Positions 56,565 to 64,000 of a stretch of DNA of 64,000 nucleotides are shown here, in pieces; positions within the stretch are counted from its first letter, which is position 1, and each line of letters begins with the position of its first letter. The notes under the pieces are model-generated. The model was given only the letters and a program-made list of their open reading frames with translations. It ran no database searches and was not told the DNA's origin. The stretch is from Vombatus ursinus (Eukaryota > Chordata > Mammalia > Diprotodontia > Vombatidae): assembly GCF_900497805.2 (NCBI RefSeq), contig NW_020954585.1:38601920-38665919 (forward strand). Reading direction: 5' to 3'. Made by a program: the position numbers and the translations under genes.

Positions 56565-57045
56565 AGCATCCTCCAATAACTCGCCTCCTTTTATTTCTAT
56601 AAGGAATGTTTTGTAATCGTATATGTTAATTCTTGAATCTCTGTTGGAATGTTGACTCTCAAACACATTATGTATTCTATAATTATTTTGAATGGATTCT
56701 TCTTTATCACTTCCTCCTGATTTTGTTATTCTTATGAAAGAATGTTGAATTTTAATATAATAATTAATAGTCCTCTTTAGTTTTTTTATTATTTTCTGGA
56801 TTTTTTTAAGGTAAACCACTCTACCAAATACAGAAAAAAAAATAGTTTTGTGTCCTTTTGTTAATGTTTATGCCTTTACTTTTTCCTCCTGTTAATATTG
56901 CTGACATTTCTAAAGTTGTGTCAGATAATATGGGAAGAGGAGGTATCTTTGTTTTACTCTTCTCCTTATTGGGACTCATAGCGAATAATACTAGCATTTG
57001 ATTTTAGAAATATCATTTGTTTAACATTCAAAATAATATTTCTAT
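56565..57045 (-). mobile_element. L1 ORF2 fragment, antisense, first part
   Basis: 'ttttgttaatgtttatgcct', 'gaggaggtatctttgtttta', 'cttctccttattgggactca' and 'taatactagcatttgatttt' match the reversed RT region of mammalian L1 ORF2. The next expected L1 block occurs at 63085, not here. Confidence 0.68.
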
Positions 57046-57046
57046 A

Positions 57047-57440
57047 GTTAGGAGGAGCCTATCTTAACCCTGCCTCATGTAAGTTAGGCTTGGTTTTCCT
57101 TAAAAAGTATTGTGACAATACTTTAGACCTGATTCGTTTAAGGGACTAACAGATTTGGATGTTAAAATCACTTCCTAGTTGCCTGAATACAAAGGAGAAA
57201 TAAGAAATTGGGGAAAGAGATCTAATTATCTGAATAAGCTATATGTATATGTAAAGGATATTCTTGCTTAATATCGCCATCCCACTTTGGCTAAGTTAAT
57301 GTTTTTTGTTTTGGTTTTTAACTGTAGAATGATGGGCCAGTGTCTCATTCTGTTCCAATAATGAACATAAACTACCAGGGAATTGGCTCAGTTAGGCCCA
57401 CCACAGAACAATTGATTTAGTTATGCAAGATTGGATATCA
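57047..57440 (+). repeat. LTR-like repeat, left copy of a pair
   Basis: Similar in the same orientation to segments within 61905-63045: 'taaaaagtatt', 'aagggactaa', the 'cattctgttccaataatgaa' block and others occur in order. It lies directly against antisense L1 sequence. Possible LTR of a degraded, broken fossil element; the family is unknown. Confidence 0.42.
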
Positions 57441-57848
57441 TTGAAGGAACAGAAGGACCTCATTGAAATGGGAATGGGTAGTGGAGAGAAATGTGAGTGA
57501 GCCCAAAATGGCCTTCATGCTGCTGATGGTACTTTTGATATTGCCTCTAGAGATGGTGCCTCTAGAGAATTTACCATGAGTCAATTCTCCTCCCTGGGAA
57601 ATTAAAGAATGAACTGACTGTGGCCATTCAGTAAGAAAATACAATGTTGATATGGATTGTACACTTAGGAAAGGTATCTTAAAAATTGTTGTAGTAAATT
57701 GTCTTTTAGTCTACTTGATATATTGTTCCTGGGCCTTCATTTTTTTGTAATTTAAGCTTCCTCTAAATTCAACTAGGGGATTTACTCAGAACTCAGTTTA
57801 CCTTCAAAAATAGACAGGAAGAATTAAATTTAAAGAGATTAAAGACAA
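57441..57848. other. Unassigned stretch right of the left LTR-like copy
   Basis: No motif recognised. Confidence 0.35.
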
Positions 57849-57849
57849 A

Positions 57850-58065
57850 TATATATATGCACATATGTGTATGTGTGTGTATATGTATGTATGCATGTAA
57901 TTAAATGAAGATATTTCTTGACGAAAAAGTCCTCAGTTCTATAACTGTCTCTCTATACACATATCTATGCACATATATATATATATAAACAAATGTATGT
58001 ATATACGTGTGTGTGTGTGTATCATGTATACCCATACACACATATACATACATTGCTAGCCAGTT
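57850..58065 (+). repeat. Compound microsatellite (TATG/TG)n in two blocks
   Basis: Blocks at about 57850-57900 and 57955-58060 of ta/tg/ca units flank about 50 bases of other sequence. Confidence 0.92.
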
Positions 58066-59140
58066 AAGGGGTGGCGTGATGGACATCAGCAGTGAGAGAA
58101 ATGGAAATCAAGGCAGAGGCCTGGAATTTTAATACTGTTTAATAACTCTATTGAAGAAACCCTTTGAGATTGCTTTCCTCCTAATTTGGCATTTGAGAGG
58201 TCAACCAGAATTGGTTGTATGTACTTTGTGGTGTTTCTTTGGTGTAAACCATTGGGGGAAGCACTTCAAAGGATAATACATAATTTTCCCTCATGCCCAG
58301 AAGGATTTCTGGAATTGGGTATGTGAACAAATGTGCCAACTTTACCACAATGAATTTCTTGAGGACTGACAAGGATAAAAAGTTTCCATTCTCACTCAAA
58401 ACCGTTCAATGTGAACTATAATATGATTCTCTCTCTGGAGTTTCTAGCTAAAAGACACTGTAGAGCTCAAAATCTTTATGATTTTCCCAGACCTCATCCT
58501 GAGTTGTATATTCCTAATCTTGGTGACATCCTTGTAAGTTAAGATGTCAGGAGTTCCTGAACCTTAAATGTTGGCCCAGGAAGCAGGAAGAGTTTTCCTA
58601 TATTGAAAAATATGAATACTTGACAAGATGGTGAACTGAATGAGGCCTTGGCATGATTAGCCAGAATCATTTGGAGTTAACTGAGCTATCCAATGTGGCA
58701 GTTTCTGACCTCATCAACTATGGTAGACAACAAGGTAGTAGTGATGTTCTGGCCTATAGTAACTGGACACAGCCTGGGAGTTCAGGAAGGCCCCAGTCAT
58801 AGCATAACTCACAATACAATAGCAGTGAAAACCCGCAGAAATGTGTTTGCCATCGAAAGGCAGAGTCAAGCCCAGAATGGGGTGTGGGATCGAGCACATT
58901 TACCAAAATGTAGAAGGGCCATGCTTACCCCAGCATAAGAGGTCAAAGTCAGGTTTGTGATGGAGTTTGGGGTAGAGGGTTGGAGAGGTACCAGCAGTGG
59001 TGTTAGTAATAGTGCTCAGGTCTCAAACAACATTGTCCCCTTTTAAGGCAGCAGAAAAGCTGACCCTAGAAAAGTGAGCACCAAGCACAGGAGCAGCCGC
59101 AGTGTTGGGGGATTGGGGCAACAGGCCCCAATGGGACTCA
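58066..59140. other. Unassigned stretch with a GC-richer part (58620-59140)
   Basis: No domain recognised. It may be interior of the suspected LTR-flanked element, since it lies between the paired LTR-like copies. The 81-codon frame at 58693-58938 matches nothing I know. Confidence 0.35.
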
Positions 59141-59144
59141 GGTC

Positions 59145-60289
59145 CCAGCAGCAGTGCTCTGCAGGCCACTCCTCTACTTTCTTCTTACTTCCCTACAATC
59201 TGGCTTCCAACCTCACCATCCAAATGAAACTTCCCTCTCCAAAATTCCTAATGATCTTTTCATTGCCAAATCTAATGACCTTTCCTGAATCTTCTTCCTT
59301 CTTGAATTCTCTGCAGCCTTTGACACTGTTGATTATTTTCTCCTTGTTATTCTTTTTGCTCTAGGTTTTCATGACACTTCTCTATCCTAATCCCCCTGCA
59401 TATCTGAATGCTAATTATGAGTCTCTTTTGCTGGATCATCATCCAGGTCATTTCTGCTAACCATGAGTGTCCCACAGGTCTCTGTCCTGGGCCCTCTTCT
59501 CTACTCCTTCTATACTATTTCATCTCATGATCTCATCAATTATCATTTCCGTCTGCCTATTCCACATCATGAACTGGATATCCCATAGACAATTTAAAAT
59601 CAAATTTACCAAAGTGATTTCATTTTTTCCCCACCCAAGCCCTGTCCTCTTCCTTTCTTCCCTATGAATATTGAACATACCACCATCTTTGCAATCATCT
59701 AGGCTGAGAACGCAAGGTGTCATCCTTGACTCCTTACTTTCTCTCACCTCCCAAATCCAATCTGTTGCCAAGGACAGTAAATTATAAATTTTATCTGTCG
59801 TGTATGCTTCCTTCTGTCCTTTGACACTGGTGCCACTCTGATCCAGACCTTCAACAACTCATGCATAGCAATTTCAATAGCTTCCTGGTGAATTCCCTGC
59901 CATAGATCTTTCCCCATTCCCATACATCCTCCACTCACCTGTCAAATTGTTCTTCCTGAAGTGCAGTTCTATGTCAACACCTTCCCCCAACTCAATAAAC
60001 TCTAGTGTCTCCCTTTCACCTCTAGAATCAAATATAAAATCTTCCGTTCAGAATTCAAAGCTCTTCATAAGCTTTCTTGCATATATTGTCCCCCAAAACT
60101 TTCCAGTGTTCTCATATCTTACACCTTCTCCCAACATGTATTCCATGATCCAGTGACAATTGACTTTTCTGCTATTTGTTGAACAAGATAATCCATCTCC
60201 AGACTCTGATTTTCATTGACTGTTCCACATGCCTAGAATCTTCTCTCTCTTTACTTCCACTTACTGGATTCCATGGCTTCCTTCAATTA
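59145..60289 (+). mobile_element. L2 LINE, RT to ORF2 C-terminus, first part
   Basis: Recognisable in order are the 'SGFQPHH' region, 'EFSAAFDTVDYFLL' (about 59300-59340), 'VPQVSVLGPLLYS' (about 59470-59510), the reversed counterpart of the 15508 copy ('aaatataaaatcttccgttc' at 60030) and 'ccatggcttccttcaa' at 60274. It is split by a SINE and resumes at 60553. Stops and frame changes are common. Confidence 0.85.
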
Positions 60290-60552
60290 GAGGTTATTAG
60301 GTAACACTGAGCCTGGTGTCAGGAAGATCTGAGTTCAATTCTGATTTCAGACATTTACTAACGGTGTGATCCTGGACAAGTCCCTTAACCTCTATTTGCC
60401 TCAGTTTTCTCACATGTAAAATTAGATTAATAATAGTACCTCCTAGGATTGTTGTAAGAATCAAATGGGATATTTGTAATGTGCTTAGAACAGTTGCCTG
60501 TACATTGTAGGCACTCTATGCATATTAGTTATTATTTGCATTGTGGTTGTTA
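60290..60552 (+). repeat. CORE-SINE (MIR/Mon1 type), full length, inserted in L2
   Basis: 'gtaacactgagcctggtgtc', 'gagttcaattctgatttcag', 'cctcagttttctcacatgta', 'gattgttgtaagaatcaaat' and 'ttagttattatttg' in order. It interrupts the L2 phrase 'cttccttcaa|aagtcccag', so it is younger than the L2. Confidence 0.87.
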
Positions 60553-60785
60553 TTAAGTCCCAGATAAAATCTTACCTTCAACAGGAAACCTTTTCCAATC
60601 ACCTTTAATTATAATGACTTCCCTCTGTTAATTATGCTTAATTTATCCAGTATATATTTTATTTATACATAGTTGTTTGCATGTTGTATTCCCCATTGGA
60701 CTGTGAGTTCCCTAGAAGTAGGAACTGTCTTTTGCCTTTTTTTATATTCCCAGGCTTAGCACAGTGCCTTTTGACTAGAGCATAA
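60553..60785 (+). mobile_element. L2 LINE, 3'UTR, second part
   Basis: 'aagtcccagataaaatctta', 'catagttgtttgcatgttgt', 'ggactgtgagttccctagaa' and 'cttagcacagtgcct' are the canonical L2 3' end. It breaks off here and its last 100 or so bases have a counterpart at 61215-61328. Confidence 0.85.
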
Positions 60786-61214
60786 ATTGGATCTAAGTGA
60801 GGCAAAGTTGCAGAAAGTCATGGCCTTCACTTTCTCTACCTGAGTCATGGAAGTCTAGGGACAAGACAAAAGTCAGGATGACTGGTGATGACTTGGGATA
60901 CAGTGGATGACTTTGGCATATGTGATGTCTAACCAAGTTCCAAGAGCTCCACAATGCCTGCTTCTACTGCCTTCATGACCCACTGGAACAAATTGTTTAC
61001 ATCCATCCATTCTGCCAGGGAAAATCTTCATGTATGGGTTTGAGGCCTCTCAGTTACTCTCAACTTTGTTTAGCCTATCTGCTAAAACAGTTTACCAGGC
61101 ATGGCCTCTGTGCATACTGCAGCTTCTTGGAGCCACGGTAAGATTTGGATGACAGGCAGACACCAAGGGTGGAAAGCAGACCCAAAAAGGGCTCTGCAAA
61201 CCTCTCACCAGAGG
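60786..61214 (+). repeat. Unclassified marsupial interspersed repeat
   Basis: 'gaaagtcatggccttcactt', 'gtctagggacaagacaaaag' and 'caccagaggtactattcttt' look familiar from other marsupial sequence, but I cannot name the family. It lies between two L2 3' end pieces. Confidence 0.45.
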
Positions 61215-61328
61215 TACTATTCTTTCCTGAAAACCTGTACACCTTTTCTTTTGTCTTTCTTTGTGTTCCCAGTGCTTATCATAGTGCCTAGCAATTAGTA
61301 AGTGCTTAATAAATGTTTGTTGACTGAC
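61215..61328 (+). mobile_element. L2 LINE 3' tail
   Basis: 'tctttgtgttcccagtgctt', 'atcatagtgcctagcaatta' and 'gtgcttaataaatgtttg' followed by 'ttgactgac'. Because the tail overlaps that of 60553-60785, this may be a second L2 rather than the same one continued. Confidence 0.78.
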
Positions 61329-61329
61329 A

Positions 61330-61720
61330 TTTGAGGCCCAGCAGCAGAGATGGTGGAGTGGCTCTCAGGAATAGGGGCAACCTAATGGCAGAAGAGTGGG
61401 TAATGTCAAAAGTCAGATCCTCTGTAGACCACTGCTTACTACAATCCAGAAATGAATAACTCTTCCACAGTGCAACTTTCTGTGGACATTGTACAACTCC
61501 TTCCCAAGAAGACCTTAGAGGACCAAGGGGTAACATTGTTGGGAAGTGGCTTGCTTTCTGACAACCATGAGGGAAAAGAGAGGGGAGAAGCCTGGGTCTT
61601 CTAGTCTTTGCACTCATAAACTTCTACTCCATAAGGTAGCTGTTCCATTATATTTTTTTGGTAGTCTTTTGCTATATATTTCTGTTCTATTTTCTTTCTT
61701 CCTCTTTTAATGCTGCCAAT
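61330..61720. other. Unassigned stretch
   Basis: No motif recognised. It may belong with 58620-59140 as interior of the suspected LTR-flanked element split by L2. Confidence 0.3.
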
Positions 61721-61724
61721 ATTA

Positions 61725-61858
61725 GATTTTACCAGCATCAGGCAACTTCAATGCAGCCTCTACAAAAGCACAATTGCTTTACATTGCGCATGTCCTCAGG
61801 TCATGCAACACATAAAGCTACTGAAACACAAAAAGGGGTCAAAGTTTAAGAAACACTG
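61725..61858 (+). mobile_element. Possible hAT (Charlie/MER5-like) right end
   Basis: The segment ends 'aaagtttaagaaacactg', whose reverse CAGTGTTTCTTAAACTTT is the usual hAT-Charlie terminal repeat form. The matching left end was not found. Confidence 0.4.
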
Positions 61859-62139
61859 TTTTTCAAGACCTTAAGGACCTTATTCAAGGATTAGAATATA
61901 GTAGAAGCATTATCCTAACTCCTGCTTCCATGCAAGTTAGACTTTTCTTTCAGTATTTTTTTTTTCATAAAAAGTATTAAGATCCTTGAGCTTTGGTTGA
62001 CTCAAGGGACTAAAGTCTCAGCCTATTGACATCACTACCAGTTTCCTTAAATATAAGGTAACTATACAGAGCTCTAAGAACTCTGATGGTTGGCTGGTAG
62101 AAAATGATGGGCTAGTCATGGAATACCTTTAGTTGTTCT

Positions 62140-62375
62140 TGTTCAGTTAATTTTTCAGCCACATCCAACTCTTTTAGACCCTATTTTGGGTTTTCGTGGC
62201 AAAGACACTGGAATAGTTTTCTATTTCCCTCTGCAGTTCATGAGGAAACTGAGGCAAACAGGATTAAGTGACTTACCTAGTGTCACCCAGCTAGTAAGTG
62301 TCTGAGACTAGATTTGAACTCAGGTCTTCCTGATTCAGGACCTGGCATTCTATCCATTAGCCACCTAGCTATTTG
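62140..62375 (-). repeat. MAR1-type SINE, antisense
   Basis: 'tgttcttgttcagttaattt', 'tcatgaggaaactgaggcaa', 'gtgtcacccagctagtaagt' and 'gatttgaactcaggtcttcc' form a full reversed layout. Confidence 0.87.
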
Positions 62376-62377
62376 CT

Positions 62378-62650
62378 ACCTAGCTGTCTGATGCACACCT
62401 ATAGTTTCACCTATTGGGGAGGCTTATACTAGCAGATTTCTTGAGTTTGAGACTTCTGAGCAACATTGAGGTATTTGAATTGGCTATCTGCATGAAGTTT
62501 GCCAGTGATAAAATAAGCACCCAGGGGCTTGCCTAATGGCGAATGAATTAGTCCATATTAGAAAAAGAGTGGGTCAGCATTCCCATCTCAATCAGAGTGG
62601 GATCAGCCCTCAGGAGTAGCTTCTGAACTTCCCTTCTGGTTATGAAAGGA
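62378..62650 (+). ncRNA. 7SL (SRP RNA)-derived sequence, degraded
   Basis: The order of blocks follows 7SL RNA. 'cacacctatagtttcaccta' with 'ttggggaggcttatactagc' and 'tttcttgagtttgagacttc' correspond to the 5' Alu domain. 'gcatgaagtttgccagtgat' corresponds to 7SL 'gcactaagttcggcatcaat'. 'gggcttgcctaatgg' and 'agagtgggatcagccctcag' correspond to the S domain and 3' part. The length is close to a full 7SL. It is too diverged to be a working SRP RNA gene: a retropseudogene, or part of a 7SL-carrying repeat. Confidence 0.6.
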
Positions 62651-62654
62651 AGAC

Positions 62655-62790
62655 TATCTCTCTCTGTGTCCCTCTCTGTCTTTCTCTCTGTCTCTCTTTC
62701 TCTATACATACATATGCACCCACACATATAAATATATATGTATATGTGTGTGTGTACACACACACACACACAGACACACACACGAAGAAG
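62655..62790 (+). repeat. Compound microsatellite (TC)n(TA)n(CA)n
   Basis: 'ctctctgtctctctttctc', 'aaatatatatgtatatgtg', then about 10 CA units to 62783. Confidence 0.95.
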
Positions 62791-63084
62791 GAGGAGGAAA
62801 ACAAAAAGACAAAAGACAAAAGCAACAGCAAAATTCTGATCAACTTAGTCAAGGGGCTTTACTTAGATGAGTCAACTCATCCTGCTCAGTCTAAAGCCTT
62901 GTTGACTAATTTCCTGCTGAGGTTAAATTAATCTCTTTTTGCTAACTGTTGAATCACCTAGAAGTGTTTCATTCCATTCTAATAATAAACATAAAATATC
63001 AGAGGGGTCAGTCCCAGTCCAGAACTTATGTCTAGGTCATTAGAAGGTGTTTTTTTTTTTTTTTGATTGGTTGGTTTGTTTGTT

Positions 63085-63850
63085 TTGCATGAAAGAATAT
63101 CACATTTTGTCAAAGAAGTTTTTATGCACCTACTAATATTATGCATTTTTATTTTTTAAAAGATTAATCATATTAGTTGTTTTCCTAATGTTGAATCATC
63201 CTTATATATCATGTATAAATCCAACTTAAGAATACTGATTAATTTTGGGGAGTGTATCTCAATTGTCTTTTGTTTAGGGTTTTATTTAAAATTTTTACAT
63301 CAGTAATCATTAGTACTTCTAATCTATAATTCTTTTTCTCCTGCCTTATCTCTTCTACTTTGATTTTTCAGGCCATATTTGTCTCATAAATAGAGTTTTG
63401 GGGATTTCTTTTTTTCAATTGTTGAGAATACTGATATATATATATATGTATATACATAGATATATATGTATACATATACACACAAATACACACACACACA
63501 CACAGCATTACATTTACTTTTGAATTCTTCTAGGCCAAGTTACTGTTGTTCTTTTCCCTCTTTTCTGATTCACTTATTGATTGTTAAATTAAACGTGCTG
63601 AGTTATTTAAATATTCTAGTTATTTTTTTTTGTTTGGGTACAATATACTGAGCTAAATAAATTCTCAATTTTTCTAACATATGATTGTGTATAGTAGGTT
63701 TTGAAAATTCTTTTTATTTACTCCCTATTCATTTTCATCAACAGTGAATTTTAAAAATAAATACTTTGTAATTTCCATTTGGAAATGGATTCTAAATGTA
63801 ATCCATTTTCCTTTTGTAAATAAGAATTTTTATTTTATTTTTATATTACT
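63085..63850 (-). mobile_element. L1 ORF2 fragment, antisense, second part
   Basis: 'acattttgtcaaagaagttt', 'ttgttttcctaatgttgaat', 'tcatgtataaatccaactta' and 'tgagttatttaaatattcta' are the reversed RT-to-endonuclease region of L1 ORF2. It follows directly from where 56565-57045 stops, as if about 6 kb had been inserted between them. Confidence 0.7.
63430..63506 (+). repeat. Microsatellite (TA)n(CA)n
   Basis: 'tgatatatatatatatgtat' and 'tacacacaaatacacacaca' inside the antisense L1. Confidence 0.95.
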
Positions 63851-64000
63851 TTCCTTATTTTAAAGTACACTATCATTGAAAGCTAATGAGGTCTATTCCA
63901 AATGTGAACTTCAATAATTCTGTAGTAGACAAATAATCTATACTGATCTTTGTCTTCTATTGTAGGACATAATACTGGTCAGTTCTGAAAGAGTGTTCTC
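63851..64000. other. Window end, unassigned
   Basis: AT-rich, no motif recognised. May continue the antisense L1. Confidence 0.35.

Larger units (their letters stand above)
61905..63045 (+). repeat. LTR-like repeat, right copy of a pair, interrupted by later insertions
   Basis: 61905-62120 and about 62825-63045 match 57047-57440 in order. Between them lie a MAR1 SINE, a 7SL-derived piece and a microsatellite. It borders antisense L1 sequence on its right. An old, broken fossil; the LTR identity is tentative. Confidence 0.4.

Overview
This window looks like gene-free (intergenic or deep intronic) DNA from a marsupial. The evidence is the repeat content. There are tRNA-headed SINEs of the WSINE1/SINE1_MD kind and longer MAR1/Mon1-type CORE-SINEs. 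There are many L2 copies, an L3/CR1 copy, RTE-like LINEs, and L1 copies whose 5'UTR, ORF1 and 3' ends match what I remember of opossum and Australian marsupial L1. The species cannot be settled from this. Family names are from memory; no database search was run. I found no host exon, tRNA, rRNA or other working gene. All open frames are short and are mostly shadows of transposon coding remnants or simple repeats.

Layout. 1-7.6 kb: an L1 on the plus strand with 5'UTR, interrupted inside ORF1 by a second 5'-truncated L1. 7.6-13.5 kb: an unassigned stretch, a long L2 on the plus strand with recognisable endonuclease and reverse-transcriptase segments, a second L2 tail, old MIR and L2 pieces, and an RTE-like LINE end. 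13.5-20.3 kb: a SINE split by a small hAT element with a target duplication, antisense L2 copies (one split by a second RTE-like LINE), a truncated L1 end and a SINE with a clear target duplication. 20.3-30 kb: mostly old or unassigned DNA with scattered MIR, L2 and simple repeats, and one 10-base assembly gap. 30.8-34.5 kb: an L1 with 5'UTR, ORF1 and 3'UTR but almost no ORF2, bounded by target duplications. 35.5-38 kb: an RTE-like LINE on the minus strand. 39-41.3 kb: an old L1 that took two later insertions, both with target duplications. 42.8-43.9 kb: an almost perfect 105-bp inverted repeat with an 864-bp spacer. 46.5-51 kb: antisense L2, a fold-back MITE, and an ORF2-less (half-L1, HAL1-like) element with two 3' ends in tandem. 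51.3-54.7 kb: L2, L3/CR1 with a SINE inside, an old L1 end and a dense tetranucleotide-repeat cluster. 54.7-64 kb: LTR-like repeats, an antisense L1 apparently split by a degraded LTR-flanked element, an L2 with two insertions, and a 7SL RNA-derived segment.

Nothing here works as a gene system. The informative content is the layered insertion history, the repeated loss of ORF2 from L1 copies, and the unexplained inverted repeat.
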